A stretch of DNA of 64,000 nucleotides from positions 537,685,383 to 537,749,382 of the forward strand of contig NC_064621.1 of the NCBI RefSeq assembly GCF_023898315.1, in the 5' to 3' direction. A model generated the notes under the pieces. The model was not told the origin of the DNA and did not search any database. It saw only the letters and a program-made list of their open reading frames with translations. Positions within the stretch are counted from its first letter, which is position 1. Every line of letters starts with the position of its first letter. This stretch comes from Schistocerca nitens (Eukaryota > Arthropoda > Insecta > Orthoptera > Acrididae). This document shows, one piece after another, positions 19,631 through 29,890 of this stretch. Made by a program: the position numbers and the translations under genes.

Positions 19631-22581
19631 TCAGTCCTGAGACTGGTTTGATGCAGCTCTCCATGCTACTCTATCCTGTGCAAGCTTCTTCATCTCCCAG
19701 TACCTACTGCAATCTACATCCTTCTGAATCTGCTTAGTGTATTGATCTCTTGGTCTCCCTCTACGATTATTACCCTCCACGCTGCCCTCCAATGCTAAAT
19801 TTGTGATCCCTTGATGCCTCAAAACATGTCCTACCAACCGATCCCTTCTTCTAGTCAAGTTGTGCCACAAACTTCTCTTCTCCCCAATCCTATTCAATAC
19901 CTCCTCATTAGTTACGTGATCTACCCACCTTATCTTCAGCATTCTTCTGTAGCACCACATTTCGAAAGCTTCTATTCTCGTCTTGTCCAAACTGGTTATC
20001 GTCCATGTTTCACTTCCATACTTGGCTACACTCCATACAAATACTTTCAGAAACGAGTTCCTGACACTTAAATCTATACTAGATGTTAACAAATTTCTCT
20101 TCTTCAGAAACAATTTCCTTGCCATTGCCAGTCTACATTTTATATCCTCTCTACTTCGACCATCATCAGTTATTTTACTCCCCAAATAGCAAAACTCCTT
20201 TACTACTTTAAGTGTCTCATTTCCTAATCTAATCCCCTCAGCATCACCCGATTTAATTTGACTACATTCCATTATCCTCGTTTTGCTTTTGTTGATGTTC
20301 ATCTTATATCCTCCTTTCAAGACACTGTCCATTCCGTTCAACTGCTCTTCCAAGTCCTTTGCTGTCTCTGACAGAATTACAATGTCATCGGCGAACCTCA
20401 AAGTTTTTACTTCTTCTCCATGAATTTTAATACCTACTCCGAATTTTTCTTTTGTTTCCTTTACTGCTTGCTCAATATACAGATTGTATAACATCGGGGA
20501 GAGGCTACAACCCTGTCTCACTCCTTTCCCAACCACTGCTTCCCTTTCGTGCCCCTCGACTCTTATAACTGCCATCTGCTTTCTGTACAAATTGTAAATA
20601 GCCTTTCGCTCCTTGTATTTTACCCCTGCCACCTTCAGAATTTGAGAGTATTCCAGTTAACGTTGTCAAAAGCTTTCTCTAAGTCTACAAATGCTAGAAA
20701 CGTAGGTTTGCCTTTCCTTAATCTTTCTTCTAAGATAAGTCGTAAGGTTAATATTGCCTCACGTGTTCCAACATTTCTACGGAATCCAAACTGATCTTCC
20801 TCGAGGTCCGCTTCTACCAGTTTTTCCATTCGTCTGTAAAGAATTCGCGTTAGTATTTTGCAGCTGTGACTTATTAAACTGATAGTTCGGTAATTTTCAC
20901 ATCTGTCAACGCCTGCTTTCTTTGGTATTGGAATTATTATATTCTTCTTGAAGTCTGTGGGTATTTCGCGTGTCTCATACATCTTGCTCACCAGATGGTA
21001 GAGTTTTGTCATGACTGGCTCTCCCAAGGCCATCAATGGAATGTTATCTACTCCTGGGGCCTTGTTTCGACTCAGGTCTTTCAGTGTTCTGTCAAACTCT
21101 TCACGCAGTATCGTATCTCCCATTTCATCTTCATCTACATCCTCTTCCATTTCCACAATATTGTCCTCAAGTACATCGCCCTTGTATAAACCCTCTATAT
21201 ACTCCTTCCACCTTTCTGCCTTCCCTTCTTTGCTTAGAACTGGGTTGCCATCTGAGCTCTTGATATTCATACAAGTGGTTCTCTTCTCTCCAAAGGTCTC
21301 TTTAATTTTCCTGTAGGCAGTATCTATCTTACCCCAAGTGAGACAAGCCTCTACATCCTTACATTTGTCCTCTAGCCATGCCTGCTTAGCCATTTTGCAC
21401 TTCCTGTCGATCTCATTTTTGAGACGTTTGTATTCCTTTTTGCCTGCTTCATTTACTGCATTTTTATATTTTCTCCTTTCATCAATTAAATTCAATATTT
21501 CTTCTGTTACCCAAGGATTTCTATTAGCCCTCGTCTTTTTACCTACTTCATCGTCTGCTGCCTTCACTACTTCATCCCTCAGAGCTACCCATTCTTCTTC
21601 TACTGTATTTCTTTCCCCCATTCCTGTCAATTGTTCCCTTATGCTCTCCCTGAAACTCTCTACAACCTCTGGTTCTTTCAGTTTATCCAGGTCCCATCTC
21701 CTTAAATTCCCACCTTTTTGCAGTTTCTTCAGTTGCAATCTGCAGTTCATAACCAATAGATTGTGGTCAGAATCCACATCTGCCCCTGGAAATGTCTTAC
21801 AATTTAAAACCTGGTTCCTAAATCTCTGTCTTACCATTATATAATCCATCTGATACCTTTTAGTACCTCCAGGATTCTTCCAGGTATACAACCTTCTTTT
21901 ATGATTCTTGAACCAAGTTTTAGCTATGATTAAGTTATGCTCTGTGCAAAATTCTACAAGGCGGCTTCCTCTTTCATTTCTTCCCCCCAATCCATATTCA
22001 CCTACTATGTTTCCTTCTCTCCCTTTTCCTACTGACGAATTCCAGTCACCCATGACTATTAAATTTTCGTCTCTCTTCACTACCTAAATAATTGCTTTTA
22101 TCTCGTCATACATTTCATCAATATCTTCATCATCTGCAGAGCTAGTTGGCATATAAACTTGTACTACTGTAGTAGGCATGGGCTTTGTGTCTATCTTGGC
22201 TACAATAATGCGTTCACTATGCTGTTTGTAGTAGCTAACCCGCACTCCTATTTTTTTATTCATTATTAAACCTACTCCTGCATTACCCCTATTTGATTTT
22301 GTATTTATAACCCTGTAATCACCAGACCAAAAGTCTTGTTCCTCCTACCACCGAACTTCACTAATTACCACTATATCTAACTTTAACCTATCCATTTCCC
22401 TTTTTAAATTTTCTAACCTACCTGCCCGATTAAGGGATCTGACATTCCACGCTCCGATCCGTAGAATGCCAGTTTTCTTTCTCCTGATAACGACGTCCTC
22501 TTGAGTAGTCCCCGCCCGGAGATCCGAATGGGGGACTATTTTACCTCCGGAATATTTTACCCAAGAGGACGCCATCATCAT
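19631..22581 (-). pseudogene. RTE endonuclease / reverse transcriptase, lightly disabled
   Basis: This is a single gene on the minus strand with few lesions. The endonuclease begins at 22581 (MMMASSWVKYSGG); LRIGAWNVRSLN and VVISEVRW are the first APE-like endonuclease blocks, then MGDWNSSVG, YTWKNPGGTKRYQMDYI and DVDSDHNLL carry the remaining catalytic blocks. The RT part follows with GCSLSPMLYNLYIE and the catalytic RFADDIVILSE. Lesions are in-frame TAG stops at 22345-22347 and 22084-22086, and a 4-bp loss in a TCTC repeat near 20660 that shifts the frame. The ends of the coding region match the family (…SNQSQD). Family length is about 980 codons. The enzyme nicks DNA and copies RNA into the nick. 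Confidence 0.9.
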
Positions 22582-22639
22582 TTAATCATACAGTAAAGCT
22601 GCATGTCCTCGGGAAAAATTACGGCTGTAGTTTCCCCTT

Positions 22640-22905
22640 GCTTTCAGCCGTTCGCAGTACCAGCACAGCAAGGCCGTTTTGGTTAATGTTACAAGGCCAG
22701 ATCAGTCAATCATCCAGACTGTTGCCCCTGCAACTACTGAAAAGGCTGCTGCCCCTCTTCAGGAACCACAAGTTTGTCTGGTCTCTCAACAGATACCCCT
22801 CCGTTGTGGTTGCATCTACGGTACGGCCATCTGTATCGCTGAGGCACGCAAGCCTCCCCACCACCGGCAAGGTCCATGGTTCATGGGGGAAGGCTGCTAG
22901 AATGG
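22640..22905 (-). other. 5' untranslated part of the RTE element
   Basis: This stretch upstream of the endonuclease start on the minus strand contains a short open frame (22706-22948) that starts outside the element. I believe it is the 5' untranslated region of the LINE rather than a gene. From memory the same block often precedes this endonuclease in locust sequence; this is unverified. Confidence 0.4.
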
Positions 22906-23330
22906 CTGCTTGAAAAATGCGATATCTGAAAGTACTGCCCCTGTACACGCAGTTACCATGCTACACAGGCAGAGGGTCATGAGTCTGTGGGAGGAGGAGG
23001 AGTTTGAGCAACAACAAAGTGATACTGGTGTAACCAATAAGACGGTCGTGGCGTTCCTCATTTCGGCCGTTGCTGTGGGAGGAAGTACTCTTAACGCTCC
23101 GTCCTATAAGGCGCTGTCCTTTGACACATGGATTCCTCCTCCGGTACAAGGATTGACTAGTACGCAGTGCTTGTCTCGTACAGAATGTGATTTATACCAA
23201 CCCAGGAGGGCTGCAAGCAACTTAGCAGCTGACCTGCCACCTATTTTAGGAGACGATGAATCAAATGTGGTTCATATTTCGAGATTGTGTATGGTGTTTG
23301 GTTTTGTCAGTGGTATCTAAGATAAGAGAT
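22906..23330 (+). pseudogene. LINE RNase H domain and C-terminus, 3' part
   Basis: This continues the domain broken off at 19610. It reads STAPVHAVTMLHRQRVMSLWEEEE, then in another frame RPIRRCPLTHGFLLRY with a Cys pair (SACLVQNV). That is the zinc-knuckle-like C-terminal pattern of I/R1-type LINEs, in which an R...GHCPLTHGFLL segment precedes C..C. It ends with LGDDESNVVHISRLCMVFGFVSGI and a stop near 23320. The longest plain frame here (22910-23320) is a mixed-frame artefact, not a separate gene. Confidence 0.7.
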
Positions 23331-24970
23331 TTTAATGTGTTTGCAGGGTGGTTGCTTCATCTTTTACCTTGTATTTGCTAAACCAAGCACAATCCCCTGT
23401 TACGTAGATATTTTGTAGTTATAGTCTGTGTATTTTAATCAAAAACTGCCCTGAGGCATACATTATTTGCTGTTCTGTGTGAAAGTGTGAGTGCGAGTGA
23501 GAGAAAGTGTCCCAGAGTGCCTGAGAATTACATTCTATATTTTACCATCGGTTGCATACTTTTCGTGAGACATGACTTGTGTCTCTCCATTTGAACATGG
23601 GAAATGATAATTGGCTGTTGAGCGCCTAACAGATATCGGCAGCACCACCGTCAGAACACTGGTAGGTGGACTTTTACTGGGGTGCTTTAGAGCATACCAT
23701 TACCAAGTAGTACATGGCCAGTAAGTTTGCCTCGACCAAGGTATGGTTACATTTTGTAGCACAGTATCCCACCGGAGTACTGTCTTCAAGCTTCCTCTCT
23801 CCCCACAATTTTGGTTGGGAATGTTCCTTCTTTTGAATGGACATCTGGCGCTCTGAACGTTCGAAGTGAGACTTTGTATATCACATTGTAGTGTATTCTT
23901 AATTCCAGGTGCTGATGTTTCCCATTTGTGGCCAGTATCGTCGCTAGAGTACTTCCCCATTCGTCTCTGCTCTGCTTATATGCGGTGAGCCAAAACGATT
24001 TTACAACTTTGAATTGAGATGTATATTTATTGAAATGATATGTTAATTTATTGAGATAGCTTACAGATTCAGAAGATGTGTCACTTTGTAGCAAATAGTC
24101 TCAGGTTTGATTTGGGTAATGCATAAGGACCCCTTTCCGTCACCAGGAGCGCCGGAGTAATGCACAATTAAAATGGCTACTTTCTCTCTGTGCTCGCTAT
24201 GTGTTTTTCTTTCATTAAGCGAAGTATGCAACAACTTTTCGCCTTAAATTTCGCACCGATTACGCTAAAGAACCTCCAAGCAGGCCTACAATTTACTCTT
24301 GGCACAAGAACCGCGTTCGGACGGGTTGTTCACTGCGACATGGTATATCACCAGGTCGCCTTTGTGTTGATGATTATGTCGAACGGGATGTTCGCCGGAT
24401 CACAAATGATAGTCACATCGAACCAAAATGACACTTGACACTTTTATAAGAAACTTGAGGTTTTTTGGTACAAAATGACACATCGACCGATTCTGTAAGC
24501 TATCTTGAAACATTTCTTCCATCATTCCAAAAATTGTAACAAACCACCATGCAAACCAAGCCAATCAGAAACACTTCAACACAAAGCAGACACATTTACA
24601 TGTACAAGAAAAATAAAAGAAGACGATGCGATGTGTATTAAAGTAAACCTGAAAAAGTGTCTTCAAACATTTTGGGAAATACAATATTTTTTGCAATTTT
24701 TCTACTGTCCAATTCGTGAGCAAGCAACATATGACTGACCAGCTCTTTCCCCACGCATAAACGTAACAAAATTATTGTCTCGTTTACATATTCGACAACA
24801 TGAGTAACAGACAGAGTGTGTGTCGTAATTTTAGAGTATATCAAGTCAACTAAATGCACGAAAGAGATATCAACAGGTCATTTTCTAACATTTTTTCATG
24901 TCACTCCATCTCACTCCGCACCCCATCCCTCGTGAGAGTGGGGGAACCTTATTTCCCCAGTCTCCCTGTG
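23331..24970. other. No recognised feature
   Basis: I see short frames on both strands only and no transposon motif, SINE or tandem array. The block at about 24880-24970 may be the beginning of the repeat that follows. Confidence 0.45.
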
Positions 24971-25450
24971 CAATCAAGTATATATCAAATTTGGCTGAAA
25001 TAGCTCCAGGCGTTCCTGAGTTATGTTACAGTATCACCACCTTCTCATCCCCAGCTTCAGCTACACGGATGTTGGGGATATCTTACTGGCCTAGCATTTT
25101 TTTTCAGTAATACGTTTTCCCACTTTACTTAAAATTGCTTCAGTCGTTATAGATATGCTGATATAGCACTTTATTTGCAACAGCGGCCCAACCCCTAGGG
25201 GTGCAAATTTATCGGAATTGTCACCAATGTGCCTAGCGATGCTGAACACTACGGATTCGATATTAATAACGGTCGTCGTCGAATATTCTTACGTTTCACG
25301 ACAACTCACACCCAGAGCCACCCCTAGGAATGGTTAGTTTAATACCAATAACGAATGAGGTATATACAAAATTTTGTAGAAATTGTTCCAGGTGTTGCTG
25401 AGTTATGTTGCTATGTCACCCGCTTTTCATCCCCATCCATATGGGATTGT
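24971..25450. repeat. Two-copy direct repeat, about 380 bp apart
   Basis: A segment at 24993-25053 (CTCCAGGCGTTCCTGAGTTA followed by CTTCTCATCCCC) recurs at 25377-25433 (TTCCAGGTGTTGCTGAGTTA followed by CTTTTCATCCCC). Smaller shared blocks (CCCCTAGG.GTG) lie between. This suggests two neighbouring units of a diverged tandem repeat. Confidence 0.55.
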
Positions 25451-25869
25451 GAGAGGTAAATGGTTCTTACCGCCTCAAAAACCTTCGCGGCCGTCTTCAC
25501 AAAAATTCATCGAAGTTTCATTGCAATCGAATCAATGGTATAGGAACACACAAACAAATAATAATTTTCGTACGTTTGACCTCGGCATAAATGATGTATT
25601 TCACCGGTAATAATGGAAAAAGGTAAAGTTTCAGTAACATAAATTTCTCAAGTTCTTCATTGTTCCCCACACTTCTGTTTGTTGAAATCTAATTACGTTC
25701 TTGCTGCTGGCATTCCCAATTCGTTTACGTGGGGCGTTCGATATGTAAAGGAAACACATTTTTTTTTCGTAAATGTAGGTTTCTTTTTCAGGATTCCAAT
25801 ACGCCATATTACTCTCCACTCTTCTGGCTACTAAACTCTATTTTTCATTATAAACTAAGCTCAACACCA

Positions 25870-27090
25870 CGGCCTTAGGCCACGTTACAGGGAGGTCTCC
25901 ATGCCCGCATGGTACCACTCTATTGGGCGACCTCAGAGACAACTTCTTACTGCAACAATAACCACCGCATAATCCACGTAAAGACTCCCGCAAAAAGTGC
26001 AACCTTCATTTGGCAAACAGATGGAATCCGAAAAGTGCGAGATCCGGGATGTAGGATCTATGAGGAAGAACAGTCCAGTGAAGTATTGTGAGCTCCTCTT
26101 TGGTGCACAGACTTGTGTAAAGCCCTGTATTCTCATGGAGAAGAAGTTCGTTTGCATTTCTGTGACGACGGACACGCTGAAGTCGTTTCTTCAATTTCCT
26201 AAGAGTAGTACATTACAGGTGTGGCCGAGTGGTTCTAGGCGCTTCCGTCTGGAACCGCGCGACCGCTACGGTCGCAGGTTGTAATTCTGCCTCGGGCATG
26301 GATGTGTGTGATGTCTTTAGGATAGTTAGGTTTAAGTAGTTCTAAGTTTTAGGGGACTGATGACCTCAGATGTTAAGTCCCATAGCGGTCAGAGCCATTT
26401 GAACCATTTAGTACATTACACTCCAGAGTTAATCGTTGCAACATGAGGGAGGACATCAAACAGCATGGAGATTCTCGCCATTGCTTTAAGGGGTGAGATT
26501 GCAGCTTTCGTTTTTTTCTTCAGAGGAGAGTTGGTGTGATACCATTCCACGAATTGCCATTTTGTTTCCGGTCCCAAGTGATGAACTCATTTTTCATCGC
26601 TTGTGACGATGTTCGACAAAAAATTATAGTGATCAGCCTCTTAACGCGCGAGTAATTACGCACAGATGGACCTTCGTTGCCGTTTATTGTCTTTTGTTTG
26701 GTGGGGTGAGGAAGCCCAGCGGGCATAAACCTTTGAGTACCCTAACTCGTGGACGACTGTGTCAGCACTGCCAACAAAGACGTCGAGTGGAGCAGTGAGA
26801 TATTTGATTGTGATACGTCGATCACCTCGAACGAGAGTGTCCGCACGTTCCGACATTGTAGGAGTCAGAGTGGCGTTCCGCCGGCTGGCAGGTGTGAGAT
26901 CGGACAGGATTGTGCGACCTTTTTGTGGATGACAGACGGTTTGCTCAACGACTCTCCTTGCTTTTGTTCATCACCAGGTCTCCGAAGACTTTCTGCAAGC
27001 GCCTATGAATATCTCTGATGCTGTGGTTTCCGCCAAAAGAAACACAATAACAGTTCTCTGCTTGGAATGCATCTCCGTTTTGAAGGCTAC
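25870..27090 (-). pseudogene. mariner-type transposase, decayed, with SINE insertion
   Basis: On the minus strand the order is as follows: a helix-turn-helix part (26856 to 26656: LVRGDRRITIKYLTAPLDVFVGSADTVVHELGYSKVYARW), a middle part with a damaged first catalytic block near 26580-26520, and after the SINE a C-terminal part (26194-26006) NANELLLHENTGLYTSL…IPDLALFGFHLF. The second catalytic aspartate is glutamate here (HEN), and the normal APSDFHLF third-aspartate block has become ALFGFHLF. Stops and frameshifts are also present. The protein family is mariner (DD34D). Confidence 0.84.
26218..26408 (+). repeat. tRNA-headed SINE, type A, slightly 5'-truncated
   Basis: This copy is on the plus strand inside the mariner pseudogene. 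It starts at GGTGTGGCCGAGTGG, so a few bases of the tRNA head are missing. The B box is altered to GGTTGTAATTCTGCC. A perfect 12-bp target-site duplication TAGTACATTACA flanks it (26206-26217 and 26409-26420). Confidence 0.93.
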
Positions 27091-27922
27091 TTATAGGGCC
27101 GTCACCTATCGGAAGTTTATGAAACTGTCGCGCCTGAAGTGAGAATATTCCACGTTGTCCACAGCAAATTTCCCATTTGTCTAAGCTAAATTGGCGTTAC
27201 TCGTTGCTAGTCCCCCCCTATTTATTAGGACATTGCTGGGCTCAGCGGTACATCATTGCTACTTAATCCATCACTGCAACATTGAAAGTAAATGTTTTCT
27301 CGCGTGCCATTCGCGACGGACAGAAAATGTTTGGCGCGGCAGGCGCCGAAACGGGAGTTTTCCCCGCCAGACGAACAGAGGCCAAGCGCGCTTCTTTCCA
27401 CCGGAGCTCAATTTTTTATGGACCGCCTATAGCAGAAAGGACATCGCAGTGGGTGCATCCATGTTTGATGGCCCGCGTAATCTCCGGACGGCTGCCGCTG
27501 AATGTTGCATGCGCACACAGCCGCACCGCCCGCTGCCACCGCCTACACCTGTCGCCCTGGATCAAGCGAGCCCAGCCGTCCTGCTTGTATGAATAATTAG
27601 GCCACCTGGACGAGCCGTCCGTAGCAGCTACCACACACTTAGCATTCATAGCAGGCAGCTGACTTGTTTGCGAAGACGACAGGAGTTTGTGGCTGTCCTC
27701 TGAGAGAACCTTATTTTGTAACCTACGGACGACATCCTTTCAGAGTTGCACTGATGTGATCCTGCGCCCCCGGCGGAACTACCAGCGCAGCGTCAGCCCG
27801 TCCACACATGTACGACTACCTTTCTGCAATTTTTTTCCACACAGACTTAGTGAAGTCTATAATTTTATAAAGAGGTTTAATAAAAACGCAGCATTATGGA
27901 AAAATGCTACATAAAAGAACTA
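27091..27922. other. No recognised feature
   Basis: A GC-rich stretch at about 27300-27600 is open in several frames on both strands. The proteins show no motif and overlap one another, so I do not call a gene. Confidence 0.45.
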
Positions 27923-27949
27923 AACTCTCTGATCAAAGATACCTGGACA

Positions 27950-28536
27950 ACTATTACTCGACATTAATACTGAGTTTGACCACCCTTAGCCTTTGTAACG
28001 GCTTTATATCTGCAAGGGACATATTATTAGCTGTCTGAATGTCTCTGGAGGAATTTCAGCGAATTCTTTGCGAAACCAGACGAGGTGGTGATGTCTGACA
28101 CTGGCAACTGGCGCAACTCGATGTTTTGATTCATCCAAAAGGTGTTCCATCAGGTTCAGCAAGTTCATTTCGGGAACGTTATTATCCACAAACGATTGCC
28201 TCAAATCTGCTGTATTACGACAAAGCGCATTGTCATCCTGATACAAACAACAGTCGTCTTCGAACTGCTTCTCTATTGTACTGAGTTCACTGTGCTGAAA
28301 ATTGTATTAACTCCCATCGTACTGAGCGTTTACTGAAGCGCAATACAGGTTCCACATCCTAACCCTGAAAAACACACCCGTACTCTAACATCGCCTTCTC
28401 TCTGCTTTACTGTTAATGCTACATATGATGGTACGTAACTTTCTCCAGTCATTCGACGAACCCAAACCCTAACCCCTCCATTGGATTGACACAGGGCACA
28501 GCGTGATTCATCACTTCATATCACTCGTCTCCAGTC
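27950..28536 (-). pseudogene. Tc1-type transposase, C-terminal half
   Basis: On the minus strand 28246-28004 reads MYQDDNALCRNTADLRQSFVDNNVPEMNLLNLMEHL. This matches a Tc1 block in which Q-D-D-N-A is the second catalytic region, although the P-D-L-N-P-I-E block has been lost (NLLNLMEHL). Stops interrupt it further downstream. Its continuation toward the N-terminus lies beyond the RTE insertion at 31848 onward. Confidence 0.7.
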
Positions 28537-28760
28537 ATCAGTCTTCTGACTGGTTTGATGCGGCCCGCCACGAATTCAACACCAGCACTAATCTCTCCAT
28601 CTCAGAGTAGTACTTGCACCAAACGTCCTCAGTTATTCGTTGGATGTATTCCAGTCCCTTTCTTCCCCCCACAGTTTTTACAATTATTTGTTGGAATTAC
28701 TCCAGTCCATCTCTTCCCCACACTTTTTACCCTCTACAGCTCCTTCTAGTACCACGAAAG

Positions 28761-28977
28761 CTTTAAAAAACAAAAAAACAAAAACAAAAACGGCTCAGAG
28801 CACTATGAGACTTAACATCTGAGGTCATCAGTCCCCTAGAACTTAGAACTACTGAAACCTAACTAACCTAAGGACATCACACACATCCATGCCCGAGGCA
28901 GGATTCGAACCTGCGACCTTAGCGATCGCGCGGTTCCAGACTGAAGCGCCTAGAACCGCTCGGCCACTCCGGCCGGC
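28761..28977 (-). repeat. tRNA-headed SINE, type A
   Basis: Minus-strand copy inside the RTE 3' part, complete from the head (about 28977) to an A-rich tail (28761-28790, on this strand AAAAACAAAAAAACAAAAAC). An 8-bp target-site duplication CACGAAAG flanks it (28753-28760 and 28978-28985). Confidence 0.9.
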
Positions 28978-29389
28978 ACGAAAGTTATCCCCTGATGTCT
29001 TAACATAGGTACTGTCATCCAGTCCCTTCCTCTTTTCATTGTTTCCCATATGTTCCTTTCTTCGCCGATTCTGTGGAGAATCTCCTCATTTCTTACCTTA
29101 CCACTCCACTTTCAAAAATTCTTCTGTAGCCCCACATCTAAATGCTTCGATTCTCTTTTGTTCCGGTTTTGCTGCGGTCCATGATTCATTACACTACAAT
29201 GCTGTGCTCCAAACGTACCTACTGAGACGTTTATTGCTCAAATTATGGCTTACGTCTGATATCAGCAGAATTCTCTTGGACTGGAATGCTCTCTCTATCT
29301 CTGTGCTAGTCTGCATTGTACGTCCTCCTTGCTCAGACCCTCATGAGTTATTTTGCTTCCTCGGTGGCAGAATTCCGTAACTCTCGCTA

Positions 29390-29890
29390 CTCCCGCTTCT
29401 GCTCTCAATTAAAATTCCGTCAAAACAGTCCTGCGAAGGCCCAACGGTACCGACTGACCGCAGTGTCATTCTTAGCCTATTGGCCCAACTGGTAGCGGAT
29501 ATGGGGTGCCATGTGGCCAGCAAACCGCTATCCCGGCCCTTGTCAATTGTTTCGCAAAGGCTGAGTGCACGCCGCTTACCAACAGCGCTCGGTAGACCGG
29601 ACGGTCACCCATCCAAGCTATAGCCAAGCCCAACAGTGCTTAATTACGATGATCTGAAAAAATGGTTCAAATGGCTCTGAGCACTATGGGACTTAAAATC
29701 TGTGGTCATCAGTCCCCTAGAACTTAGAACTATTTAAACCTAACTAACCTAAGGACACCACACACATCCATGCCCGAGGCAGGATTCGAACCTGCGACCG
29801 TAGCAGTCCCGCGGTTCCAGACTGCAGCGCCTAGAACCGCGCGGCCACCGCGGCCGGCCAACGATTATCTGACGAGTACTGTTGATACCG
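29390..29890 (-). repeat. 5S-rRNA-derived SINE, split by a tRNA-SINE
   Basis: On the minus strand, about 29645-29575 reads TTAAGCACTGTTGGGC, then GCTTGGATGGGTGACCGTCC. This matches the middle of 5S rRNA (GTTAAGCA…GTCGGGC… CTTGGATGGGTGACCGCC), which is the internal RNA polymerase III promoter of that gene. The rest is a non-5S body that ends near 29400 with TTTTGACGGAATTTTAATTG. The copy lies within the RTE pseudogene. A tRNA-SINE at 29658-29860 splits its 5' side. Such 5S-headed SINEs (SINE3 class) are known in some fish and insects. Boundaries are approximate. Confidence 0.82.
29658..29860 (-). repeat. tRNA-headed SINE, type A
   Basis: Minus-strand copy with head GGCCGGCCGCGGTGGCCGCG at the right end and body-tail to AAAAAATGG at the left. 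Flanked by a 12-bp duplication, ACGATGATCTGA (29646-29657) and ACGATTATCTGA (29861-29872), one mismatch. It interrupts the 5S-derived SINE. Confidence 0.92.

Larger units (their letters stand above)
19611..22905 (-). mobile_element. RTE-type LINE, nearly complete
   Basis: Read on the minus strand, it starts in a 5' untranslated part near 22905. The coding frame then runs from about 22581 to 19631 and ends in a tail GAAGACCACAACAACAACA (plus strand TGTTGTTGTTGTGGTCTTC at about 19613-19631). It is inserted into another LINE's RNase H domain. Sequence near both junctions shares GCTGCT..AAAAATG, a likely but imperfect target-site duplication. This copy is the template for recognising the pieces at 5.3, 9.9 and 43.8 kb. 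Confidence 0.9.

Noticed and set aside
22910..23320. 136-aa plus-strand frame as an independent gene
   Set aside because: Parts of it and of the neighbouring frame fit the C-terminus of the LINE interrupted by the RTE element.
27191..27649. Overlapping frames of 133, 104 and 77 codons
   Set aside because: Frames on both strands are open in the same GC-rich stretch and none has a recognisable domain.
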